DNA from: Candidatus Brocadiia bacterium
GTDB taxonomy: Bacteria > Planctomycetota > MHYJ01 > WSZJ01
Assembly (NCBI GenBank): GCA_013360825.1
Contig: JABWAY010000155.1
Span: 1 to 9,414, forward strand
Reading direction: 5' to 3'
DNA: 9,414 bases
This document shows positions 1-7,310 of the stretch, one piece after another. Positions within the stretch are counted from its first letter, which is position 1; every line of letters begins with the position of its first letter. Made by a program: the position numbers and the translations under genes. The notes under the pieces are model-generated. The model saw only the letters and a list, made by a program, of their open reading frames with translations, had not been told where the DNA came from and did not search any database.

Positions 1-1454
1 CGGAGGACGGCGGCGAGGAGGGGGACTCCGGCCGGGTTCTTGAGATCGAGAAGGCGCGTCGCGGCCTCGTGCGCGAGCCGCCCGCCGAGCTCGACGTCCT
101 TCACCAGTTCCTCGACCTCGCCCGGGCGGCCCGGGGCCCGCGCGGGCCGAAAATACAGCTCCTCGTCGGGCCAGAGCGGCTCCGCGAACGACGGCCGCAC
201 CCCGCGGCACGGGACCGGCTTGTCCTTCCCGCGCTCCATCCGGTGGCGGTGCCGGAAGTACAGGAACGAGTCCGCGATCACCTCCTGCGGCCACCCGTGG
301 TCCTGGTCCGTCCACTCCGTGTACACAAAGTCCGCCCGCGCCCGCTCCAGCTTCTTCGCCGCCTGACGGTCGCTCCGGCAGCTCGCAATGCTGTCGTCGC
401 TCGAGTGGTAGATGTAGATCCCCGTCCCCTGCGACGCCGCCTTCAGCAGGTCCAGATCCCCCGGCCCCGACGCCGCCGGCGCGAACGCCGCAAACCTGTC
501 CGCATACGTGACGCCGAAATGGTAGGTCCCGCGCCCCCCCATCGAGTGCCCCGTCGCGTACACCCGGTTCATGTCGATGTTGTAGAGCAGCATCGCCTCC
601 GCCATCACGGCCAGCACAAAGTCATCCCCCTTCGCCGTCCACGGCCGCGGGTCCGCCGTCGGCGACACCACCACGATGTCCCACTTCTGCGTTTCCTTGT
701 GCGTCAGATGCCGGATGAAACTGTGCCCCTCGCCGATCCCGCCGAGGCCGTTCCAGGTCCCATGAAGCGCCAGCACCAGCGGATACGACCGGTGCGGGTC
801 GTAGTTCTTCGGGGTCCACACCGTGTACACCCCGCTCGCCCGCCGCGTGTTGTAGGTCAGCTCGCGGTCCTCCACCGTCTGGCCGGACGGAAGGACCGCC
901 GAGCGCGCGACGCGGTCGAAATACGCCTGCGGAAGGGTCACGCCGAAGTCCTTCTTCAGCTTCGCGTACGCCGCGCGTCGCCCCGCCGCGTCCAGCGCGC
1001 CCCAGTTCGCCGTGGCGGCGCGCAGGTCCGGATTGTGCCGCGGACTCGCCTTCAGGATCAGGTCCACCTCATTTCCCAGCACCGCCCGCGCCGGGGCGTC
1101 CTTCGCGTCCCGCGCCAGCAGCTCCAGCGCCTCCTCCTTCGCCTCGACCGCCAGCCCGTGGTCCTGGCACCACTTCAGCAGCTCCGCATGGTCCGCCTTC
1201 GGATCCCCTTTCCGGAACCAGTACTCCTGAAGCGGCGTCGGCGGCTCGATCGTCACGGTCTGGACATTGACCCGGTCGAATCGCTTCAGCCCCCACGTCA
1301 TCTGCCGCATCGTGGAGTTGTACGGGTTGATCAGGATCTCCCCGTTCTCCTGCGAGAGGATCTTCCCGTGGTAGTCCGCTCCGCCGACGACGATCAGCGT
1401 GTCGGCGCGCAGGAGGGCGGCGAGGGCGAGGCAGAGCAGGAGGGGGCGTCTCAT
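1..1454 (-). CDS. Exported alpha/beta-hydrolase (esterase/PHB-depolymerase-like), partial, C-terminus off the window
   Basis: Probable secreted serine hydrolase; the substrate cannot be read from sequence. From ATG at 1452-1454 the frame is open for 484 codons to the left edge. Residues 1-17 form a signal peptide (MRR, then a Leu/Ala-rich core, likely cut after LLRA). Residues 18-70 carry a DTL...HGKI segment. Residues 87-127 form a helical module (LLKWCQDHGL...ARAVLG) that I associate with planctomycete proteins. The hydrolase domain spans about 200-400: HGTW at 231-234 (oxyanion region), GHSMGG at 302-307 with nucleophile Ser304, Asp353 or Asp354, and His386 in DQDHGWP. The last 25 residues (AATRLLDL, then a P-x-x-V-P-L-L pattern) look like the start of HEAT/PBS-lyase-type repeats. 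It lies 103 bp downstream of the subtilase-PHP gene on the same strand, so co-transcription is possible. No Shine-Dalgarno is seen. Fold and triad are well supported; specificity is not. Confidence 0.88.
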   Translation of the reverse strand, partial: MRRPLLLCLALAALLRADTLIVVGGADYHGKILSQENGEILINPYNSTMRQMTWGLKRFDRVNVQTVTIEPPTPLQEYWFRKGDPKADHAELLKWCQDHGLAVEAKEEALELLARDAKDAPARAVLGNEVDLILKASPRHNPDLRAATANWGALDAAGRRAAYAKLKKDFGVTLPQAYFDRVARSAVLPSGQTVEDRELTYNTRRASGVYTVWTPKNYDPHRSYPLVLALHGTWNGLGGIGEGHSFIRHLTHKETQKWDIVVVSPTADPRPWTAKGDDFVLAVMAEAMLLYNIDMNRVYATGHSMGGRGTYHFGVTYADRFAAFAPAASGPGDLDLLKAASQGTGIYIYHSSDDSIASCRSDRQAAKKLERARADFVYTEWTDQDHGWPQEVIADSFLYFRHRHRMERGKDKPVPCRGVRPSFAEPLWPDEELYFRPARAPGRPGEVEELVKDVELGGRLAHEAATRLLDLKNPAGVPLLAAVL

Positions 1455-1462
1455 GGGGCTGG

Positions 1463-1492
1463 ATTCTGGGGTAACGGGGGGGGAGAGTGCAA
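1463..1492 (-). promoter_or_regulatory. Candidate promoter of the exported hydrolase, possibly near-leaderless
   Basis: On the minus strand TTGCAC (1487-1492) is followed after 18 bp by CAGAAT (1463-1468), four matches to TATAAT. The start codon A at 1454 is only 9 nt past the -10 box, which would give an almost leaderless mRNA and fits the absence of a Shine-Dalgarno. The spacer contains a run of eight G on the plus strand (1476-1483). The rest of the 103-bp gap (1455-1557) holds no convincing terminator. In GC-rich DNA such matches arise by chance, and read-through from the upstream gene is equally plausible. Confidence 0.25.
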
Positions 1493-1557
1493 CTGCGGGG
1501 AGGGGGCGCTGCCGGGGATCGGTTGCCGGACGCCGTTCAGACGAACTCCCCGCGGGA

Positions 1558-4500
1558 TCACCGTTTCCGGACAGCCCGCACCGAGCCGACCGCGGTCATG
1601 TCGCCTTCCCGCATCGCGCGGAAGACGCCCAGACGCCCCGCGGGGAGGTCCTGGAATCGGAGTTCCTCGCCGACCACGGTCACGCCGGCGGACGTTTCCA
1701 CCGCTTGGGCATTCGTGACGCGCACCTCTCCCGCCGTCGTCCATGCCCCCGGGTCCGAGGGACCGATCAGGTCGACGCGCAGGGTCCGCAGATCGCCGAC
1801 TTTCGCCGTCGCCTGATCCCACGAGAGCGCGGCGATCACCGCTTCGAAACTGTCCTTCGTCTCACTTCCTCCGCGTCGGGCGGAGACGACCCAGGGGCCG
1901 GGTTCCGCCTCCGGAGCCCCCCAGGCGACGCAGTCCCTGGTGGACAGGATCGGGGAGCCCTCGACCAGAGTCCTGGTCCGGGCGTTGCGGATCCACACCG
2001 AGGGCTCGCCGTCCCCGGCGATTGCGCTCCGTCCGGTCCACCCCTTCTGCGAGGGAACCGCTGCCGTTCCCTCGTTGGAGCCGGCGGCAACGAGGGTGAC
2101 CGGGAAGGGTCGCGTGGCCACCCAGACGATCAGCTGCAGGGGGCCGTCCGAGACACGATCCGGGACGGTCCAGTTCCCCGGCGGGATGGTCTCATTCCCG
2201 CAGGCGGCGCCGCGCGGGAGGCGGATCTGTTCCCCGGGGGTGACGGTGACCTGGATGGTGGCGCCTGTCGGGACCGGGTCCGGCTTGCCGCGGGAGGACG
2301 AGTCCCCGGCCGCACCCGGGTCGGATTCGGGGGTCAGGATGGACCCCTGGGGCACCCGGACTTCGATCTTCCCGGCAACCGGATTCAGCGGATTGCCGTG
2401 CGTGTCGCTGGTCCTTCCGAGGATCACGGCGAAGGTCACGACGCCTTCGATCGGAAAACAGGGCTCGGCCAGCTCAAAGGCCACCAGGTTTGTCGCGATC
2501 AGGTGGCGATCCGCGATCGCGACCGTCCGGCCGCGGACCTCGCGGTCGCCATCCCGCCAGAACGTCACCGGCCCCGAGAGCATCTCCCACACCGCGCCCG
2601 GGGAAGGGAGCGACTTCAGGTCCACAAGCTCCGGCAGCGGGACGAGCGGAATCGTCCGCGCCACGCTGTCACCCTGCCGGTTGAACTGCTTGAGCAGGAC
2701 CGGGCAGGCCTGGTCGAGCATCGAATGGTCGGACAGGAACTGGACCTGAGCGTGAAACGGGGGAACGACCGCCTTCCCGTCGATCACCACGGGCCGAATC
2801 GACGCCCGGATATCGACCGTCGTGATCCAGATCGGGTTCGCGAGCGCACGCCGCTCGTCGACCGCAAAGCGCAGGTCCTTGCCGCCGCTGCCGACAGCTT
2901 CGGCCCCGCCCGCGCCCGTGAAGCCACCGATCAGCAGGACGCCAGGCTCCGTCGGCGCGGTCGGAAGGTCGCTGAACTGCGGCCCGTTTCCGTGTCCGGG
3001 TTTCCAGGAGGCAACCGGCACGGGAGCGTCCACGCCTCCGCCGGACGGGGCCATCTTCATCCATCGCTCCGACTCGAACGCGGCATACGCTTCCATGAGC
3101 TGAATCTCCCCGCCCAGTCCGGCCGCACCGGCGGTCCGGTATCGCAGGATCATGTTCGGACACCCGCGTCGGACGAGAACCGTCCCGCGGCCATCGAAGA
3201 CCCCGCCCCCGCCCATGAAGCCGTCGTCGTCCGTCGCCTGGTTCGGGAACAGCCGGCTCTCGTGCCACGTCAGCGACTTCGAGTCGAATTTCAGATCCGC
3301 ATCCAGCGTCGGCCACAGGATCGGTCCATCCGTGCAGATGCAGCGTCCCGAGAGAAATTCCTCCAGCCGCGCTTCCGCGCAGTAAACCCGAGCCGCCCCG
3401 TAGTGAGAGGTTCCCAGCCCTCCCCCGTGCCCGTACCCGAAGATCCTCAGTGCGTGACTCAACTGCGGGTGGGTGAGCACCGTCGCTCCGATCCCGGTCG
3501 TGAAATTGAACGCTCCATGCGCGTCGCTCCCGGCATGGTGAAACAGCTTTCTCGGAAACGCCGGCCTGGCGAGCGCCGGGTCCTCGTTGGTCTCGCGGAA
3601 CTGGAACGTCAGTCCCGGCTTTACGAGATGGTCCAGGTAGTAGTGGAGCCCGCGCATCCACGCCGCGTGCCAGCGTTCGTCGGGATGCATCCGGCCGGTC
3701 GCCCAGGGATTCAACCCCCGGAGTTCCTCCGGAGAAACCTCGGCATGGAAATACATCGGCTCGTTGAAGATCTGGAGGCCGCGGAACGGGAACCGGTCCT
3801 TGAACTGTCCCGGTGGCGTGGAGCCGACAAGGTTCGCCGCCTGCCTGAGACTGAACTCATCCCAGTGAAGCTGGTCCCCGATCGAAGAGGGGTGTGCCGC
3901 GATGTACGACCCGCTGCCCCGAAGCCGGTCCTCGACATTCGTGACACCCCACATGTTCTTCTGCGGCATGCCCTCCAGTTCCGCCGCGATGTTCGCAAGC
4001 TCGTCCCGCAGCGCCTTCAGATCCCACTCCGTCATCTCCGCCCAGTTGTCGATCAGAGACTCCACATACTCCGGGCTCGACACGACGCCTCGTTTCTTGA
4101 GGAGGCGCACTCCCTCATCGACGACTTTCTGAAACGCCTTACGAATCGACGGGTTCTCGGAGTGGCGGGCGGCCTTGAGCAGCTTCAGGCCGTGCGCGAG
4201 CTTCCGTTCAGGCGACGTCCCCGGCTTGAACGTGTCTTTCGGGATCACTTCCAGAATCAGGGAGATCCACGGAGCAGCCTCTCCAAGAATCTTCGCGGCC
4301 TTCAGGTACTCCCCGATGCTTCGCCCGCCGTGCCAGGGCCCCGGCAGAGGCTCGACTCCGAACACAAGGCCGTGCGCCGCACCGACCAGTCGCTCCGGAT
4401 CGACCCGCATCGACAGTTCCTGCCCCGCCCCGGCTCCGAAATAGCGACGAAGCATCGCGATTTCCGGCGTTCCCGCGGCTTCCCTCGACCAGGGTTCGGC

Positions 4501-7053
4501 AGTGGGAACGTGTTCATCGGTCAGGAAGCAATTGTGATCCGTGGTGACGATCAGCTCCCTGTCGAACCGACTGCGTGCGTCGCCGGTGTCGTGGACCCGC
4601 GTCGCCCCCGCGACCGAAAGGCGGATCCGGGTCAGTGCAGCGTCATCGATGAACCCCATCGCATGCGCCGAGCGCACGATCATCCACGGCGGACCTCCCC
4701 AGGCGAGGCGCGGCTCGATCGCATTCCGCGAGAACTCCACCGCGGAGTGGACGTGGGTGTCGTAGTAGTGGCCGGCAGGATGAAGGGTCGGCGGAGTGAC
4801 GTTGAGCGTGATACGGAGGACGACTTCGGTCCAGCGCGTGGTAATGGCTCGGGCGTTCCTGCGGAGCGTGAGCGCGGGAGTGAGTGGCGCCTCTGGTTCT
4901 TCGCGGTAGTGGACCAATCCTCTCAGGTAGACCGCTTGCGGGGTGGATTCGACGGCATTGCCTGGAGGGATCTGGAGCGACGCAATCGGGACCAGCATGA
5001 TGGTGTGCCAGCCGTCGAGATCAATCCATCCAACGGGCGCGGACTGGGTTGGGGTTCCCAGCGCGTTCTCGAACGCAAGCGTTCCCAAGGGCTCACGGAT
5101 CCTTGCCTTTACTGGCCGAATCACTGACTCCGCAACCGCGCTGTAAATCAGGCGATGTGAAGGGTCCGGGATCGGCGTGTCCTGCGCGCTTGGCCTGAGA
5201 GCGTGCGATGCCTCCTGCTCCACCTGCTCTACGCTGAGTCTCGACACAAGCAACCCCGCCGCGTTTCGGACTCTCACACCGTTTCGATCAAGCGAGATAA
5301 CCGACTCGGTGGCCAGTGTCAGAATTTCAGGGGCGAAGATCAGAAGCGGAATCACCGTCCGACCCAGCGCCGTGGAGGCCGGGGCATCCAGGATGACTTC
5401 CTTCCGATCGAAGACATCCGCGTACTGGGTGCGGAAGTCAGGAGGATTCCAGCGGAGGAGTGTGAACACCTCATCTCCGGGCTCTTCTTTGGCGGTCTTG
5501 ACCCGAACCGAGAGTTCGATGCCGCTCTTCCCGTCCGGGATTTCGGGAAGCGTCACGGTGCGGCGGAACATCCGGCTTTCGTGGGCGGCGAGCGTGAACG
5601 GCTCGGCGAATTCCTGGTCGGCCAGGCAGACGCAGCAGGTCCCCGACCAGGCCGACGATTCAGGATTGGCGAGCGTGAAGGTCAGGTCGACCTCACGCGT
5701 TTCCGACCGGAGGCCGGAAGCACGCACCCAGCGGATCGAGGGACCGGGCAGGACCTTCTCCGGCGGCGTCCGCATCAGGAGGCGGTTGTTCAGGGGATTC
5801 CGGTCTCCGGGGGAGTCGATCTGGATCGAGCAGGACTTCTGGTAGGTCTTCAGCGGACCGAGGGGGAGGTCCACCATCCGGGTTTCGCCGCCGGGAATGG
5901 TTTCGACATCGCGGACGCGCTCCAGCTTTACGGAGGGGATAAGGACGCTGAGCCTGCATTCGAGCGCGACGGCGGAGAGATTTGAGATGAAGGCCCGGAG
6001 CTGGTACTCGCCCGGTTTGTCCGCATCGTCGAGCAGATCCGCAAACGTGAGATCCAGGTCGCCGCGCGCAGCGGCGTCCGGGGATCCGGCGGGGCGGAGC
6101 GCCTGGGGACTCAGGGTCCGTACGGGGAGGGCGAAGTACTCGTTCGGCAGCTGCGGGCGCGGATTGCTCATGGTCAGGATCCTGCGGATTTCCGCCCCCG
6201 GGAGCTCGGGGCGCCGCGCGATCAGCCACGCGGCCCACCCGGCTGCCTGTGCGCAGGGAACGCTGCTCCCCTCGAGGGACGTGTACGCGCCGCCTGGACG
6301 CAGCGCCTTCGCATAGCCTCGCTGCATGAGCTCGGTCTTTCCCGACTGATTGCCACGTTCGGTGACTCCTTCCACTCGGACCAGCTCTCCCTCGTCATCC
6401 TCAAAAGCAGCTGCATCCATGGTGGTGCAGGAGACGGCCCAGGGGTGGGCTGCGGGGTAGAGGTCGTGGAAGCCGCCGTCGACGCCGGCGGGGGCGATGA
6501 CGAGGACGCCGTGTTCTTCGGCCTTCGCCATGGCGGCTTCGAGACCTTCGGAGCTCCGGGGGCCGCCGAGGGCGACGCAGATGACGCGGGCCCCCTCGTC
6601 CACGGCGCGGTCGATCCCCGCGGCGACGCGGGAAGGGAGGGTTCTGGAGTCGGACCCGGGAGTGACCTTGATGGGGAGGATGCGGACGTCGTCCAAGGCG
6701 GCGCAGACGCCGTCGTACTCCGGGTTGTCGTCCTGGGCGCAGATCAGCCCCGCGATGGCGGTGCCGTGTCCGGCCTCGTCGCCGTTGCCGCCGCCGGCGC
6801 CGCTGAGGTTGATCGCGGGGAGGACGCGCCCCTTGAGCGCCGGGTGGTCCGCGTCGACGCCGGTGTCGATCACCGCGACGATGACCTTTCCCTCGCGGCC
6901 GACGGGGGGATCGGCGGGGGGCGGATCCTCGATCGCGACCGGCGGTGCGGCAGGACGGTCCTCGGCGGCCCGGGCGAGGGAGATCACGAGCGCCCCGGCG
7001 CAGAGCGCGGGGACGATCAGGAATGCGAACAGCCGGCGCGTCGATCGGTGCAT
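1558..7053 (-). CDS. Giant exported subtilase-PHP fusion protein (S8 peptidase-like + PHP/CehA-like metallohydrolase)
   Basis: 1831 residues, no interruptions. Residues 1-30 are a signal peptide (RR, hydrophobic core, likely cut near LARA). Residues 31-50 are a Pro/Asp-rich linker. Residues 55-300 are a subtilisin-like domain: Asp63 in VIDTGVD, His96 in GHGTAIAGL, Ser264 in GSSVPCA; the usual oxyanion Asn is Val191 (APAGVDG). About 331-430 and 435-540 are two Ig/CARDB-like segments (NPLNNR at 419-424). About 545-755 is beta-rich and unrecognised. About 760-1190 is a PHP domain: DTHVHS (His767, His769), TTDHN (His840), GVE (Glu901), AAHPSS (His1054), GSDAHG (Asp1177, His1179), with a mostly helical insert at 912-1030. 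Residues 1190-1831 look beta-rich and unassigned. PHP enzymes hydrolyse phosphoesters or, in the CehA/McbA type, other esters, using two or three metals; the target here is unknown. The ATG at 7053 is fixed by a strong Shine-Dalgarno and the signal peptide. Co-directional with the exported hydrolase downstream. Confidence 0.9.
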   Translation of the reverse strand: MHRSTRRLFAFLIVPALCAGALVISLARAAEDRPAAPPVAIEDPPPADPPVGREGKVIVAVIDTGVDADHPALKGRVLPAINLSGAGGGNGDEAGHGTAIAGLICAQDDNPEYDGVCAALDDVRILPIKVTPGSDSRTLPSRVAAGIDRAVDEGARVICVALGGPRSSEGLEAAMAKAEEHGVLVIAPAGVDGGFHDLYPAAHPWAVSCTTMDAAAFEDDEGELVRVEGVTERGNQSGKTELMQRGYAKALRPGGAYTSLEGSSVPCAQAAGWAAWLIARRPELPGAEIRRILTMSNPRPQLPNEYFALPVRTLSPQALRPAGSPDAAARGDLDLTFADLLDDADKPGEYQLRAFISNLSAVALECRLSVLIPSVKLERVRDVETIPGGETRMVDLPLGPLKTYQKSCSIQIDSPGDRNPLNNRLLMRTPPEKVLPGPSIRWVRASGLRSETREVDLTFTLANPESSAWSGTCCVCLADQEFAEPFTLAAHESRMFRRTVTLPEIPDGKSGIELSVRVKTAKEEPGDEVFTLLRWNPPDFRTQYADVFDRKEVILDAPASTALGRTVIPLLIFAPEILTLATESVISLDRNGVRVRNAAGLLVSRLSVEQVEQEASHALRPSAQDTPIPDPSHRLIYSAVAESVIRPVKARIREPLGTLAFENALGTPTQSAPVGWIDLDGWHTIMLVPIASLQIPPGNAVESTPQAVYLRGLVHYREEPEAPLTPALTLRRNARAITTRWTEVVLRITLNVTPPTLHPAGHYYDTHVHSAVEFSRNAIEPRLAWGGPPWMIVRSAHAMGFIDDAALTRIRLSVAGATRVHDTGDARSRFDRELIVTTDHNCFLTDEHVPTAEPWSREAAGTPEIAMLRRYFGAGAGQELSMRVDPERLVGAAHGLVFGVEPLPGPWHGGRSIGEYLKAAKILGEAAPWISLILEVIPKDTFKPGTSPERKLAHGLKLLKAARHSENPSIRKAFQKVVDEGVRLLKKRGVVSSPEYVESLIDNWAEMTEWDLKALRDELANIAAELEGMPQKNMWGVTNVEDRLRGSGSYIAAHPSSIGDQLHWDEFSLRQAANLVGSTPPGQFKDRFPFRGLQIFNEPMYFHAEVSPEELRGLNPWATGRMHPDERWHAAWMRGLHYYLDHLVKPGLTFQFRETNEDPALARPAFPRKLFHHAGSDAHGAFNFTTGIGATVLTHPQLSHALRIFGYGHGGGLGTSHYGAARVYCAEARLEEFLSGRCICTDGPILWPTLDADLKFDSKSLTWHESRLFPNQATDDDGFMGGGGVFDGRGTVLVRRGCPNMILRYRTAGAAGLGGEIQLMEAYAAFESERWMKMAPSGGGVDAPVPVASWKPGHGNGPQFSDLPTAPTEPGVLLIGGFTGAGGAEAVGSGGKDLRFAVDERRALANPIWITTVDIRASIRPVVIDGKAVVPPFHAQVQFLSDHSMLDQACPVLLKQFNRQGDSVARTIPLVPLPELVDLKSLPSPGAVWEMLSGPVTFWRDGDREVRGRTVAIADRHLIATNLVAFELAEPCFPIEGVVTFAVILGRTSDTHGNPLNPVAGKIEVRVPQGSILTPESDPGAAGDSSSRGKPDPVPTGATIQVTVTPGEQIRLPRGAACGNETIPPGNWTVPDRVSDGPLQLIVWVATRPFPVTLVAAGSNEGTAAVPSQKGWTGRSAIAGDGEPSVWIRNARTRTLVEGSPILSTRDCVAWGAPEAEPGPWVVSARRGGSETKDSFEAVIAALSWDQATAKVGDLRTLRVDLIGPSDPGAWTTAGEVRVTNAQAVETSAGVTVVGEELRFQDLPAGRLGVFRAMREGDMTAVGSVRAVRKR

Positions 7054-7056
7054 GCG

Positions 7057-7064
7057 TCCTCCCT
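7057..7064 (-). promoter_or_regulatory. Ribosome binding site of the subtilase-PHP gene
   Basis: The minus strand reads AGGGAGGA three bases before ATG at 7053, a strong though closely spaced Shine-Dalgarno. It is the best ribosome site in the window and decides the start of the 1831-residue protein. Confidence 0.7.
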
Positions 7065-7092
7065 CTCAATCAATGCCGCCCGGGGGCGGGTT

Positions 7093-7120
7093 GTTCCGGA
7101 ACCCTGATTCCGGTTGGAAT
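7093..7120. repeat. Nested inverted repeats at the presumed transcription start of the subtilase-PHP gene
   Basis: Three overlapping dyads occupy 28 bp: the perfect 10-bp palindrome GTTCCGGAAC (7093-7102); CCGGAA/TTCCGG arms around a 6-bp centre (7096-7101 and 7108-7113); and ATTCC/GGAAT arms around GGTT (7107-7111 and 7116-7120). They directly abut the proposed -10 box and cover the expected +1. They could be an operator for a dimeric repressor or a hairpin at the start of the mRNA. The dyads are directly visible; the role is inference. Confidence 0.45.
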
Positions 7121-7147
7121 GGTCGCGTGCGGTGCGGGGGTTGTCAA
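7119..7147 (-). promoter_or_regulatory. Probable sigma-70-type promoter of the subtilase-PHP gene
   Basis: On the minus strand a perfect -35 box TTGACA (7142-7147) is separated by exactly 17 bp from GACCAT (7119-7124), a weak -10 that keeps the A2, A5 and T6 positions of TATAAT. Transcription would begin near 7112, leaving a 5' leader of about 60 nt that holds the Shine-Dalgarno. The perfect hexamer with ideal spacing in GC-rich DNA, correctly oriented and placed, makes this the most credible promoter in the window. Confidence 0.5.
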
Positions 7148-7247
7148 TGGGGCGGGCGGGCGCACAGCCTCTCTGCTCTCAACACTCAATTCGGGTTGTC
7201 GCCGAGGGAAATCCCGCGGATGCCGGCGTTGCCGCCTGCGACCGGGA

Positions 7248-7304
7248 AAACCGGATGATCCCCGGCAAACCGGACATGATTTCATGAAAGGCCGCACGTA
7301 GACT
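7248..7304 (+). promoter_or_regulatory. Candidate regulatory region of the DHFR-like gene: direct repeats, palindrome and leaderless-type -10
   Basis: Upstream of the plus-strand gene the octamer AAACCGGA occurs twice (7248-7255 and 7267-7274, a 19-bp period). It is followed by the 12-bp dyad CATGA-TT-TCATG (7275-7286). TAGACT (7299-7304) then lies six bases before ATG 7311, matching the TANNNT-N6-ATG arrangement described for leaderless transcripts in some bacteria. No Shine-Dalgarno is present and the TAG is also an in-frame stop, so the start cannot lie further upstream. The remainder of the divergent region (7148-7247) shows nothing I can name. Confidence 0.3.
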
Positions 7305-7310
7305 CGCCGC

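Noticed and set aside
1476..1483. Run of eight G as a phase-variable tract
   Set aside because: It lies in a GC-rich intergenic gap; a single eight-base run gives no evidence of variability, although it sits in the spacer of a candidate promoter.
1541..1557. Possible terminator after the giant gene (GTTC/GAAC dyad at 1544 region and CCGCGG)
   Set aside because: Stems of only four to six bases without a T-tract on the minus strand; not distinguishable from chance.
69..1718. Plus-strand open frame of 549 codons opposite the exported hydrolase
   Set aside because: Extremely Arg/Pro-rich, low-complexity composition, antisense to a frame with clear hydrolase motifs; a GC-driven shadow.
1399..5127. 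Plus-strand open frame of 1242 codons opposite the subtilase-PHP gene
   Set aside because: It is Arg/Pro/Asp-rich with no recognisable motif and lies wholly opposite genes with a signal peptide and catalytic motifs. Long antisense frames are expected in GC-rich coding DNA.
6401..7069. 222-codon minus-strand frame overlapping the start of the giant gene
   Set aside because: Arg/Pro-rich translation from a shifted frame of the subtilase domain. The true frame has the Shine-Dalgarno, signal peptide and VIDTGVD/GHGT motifs.
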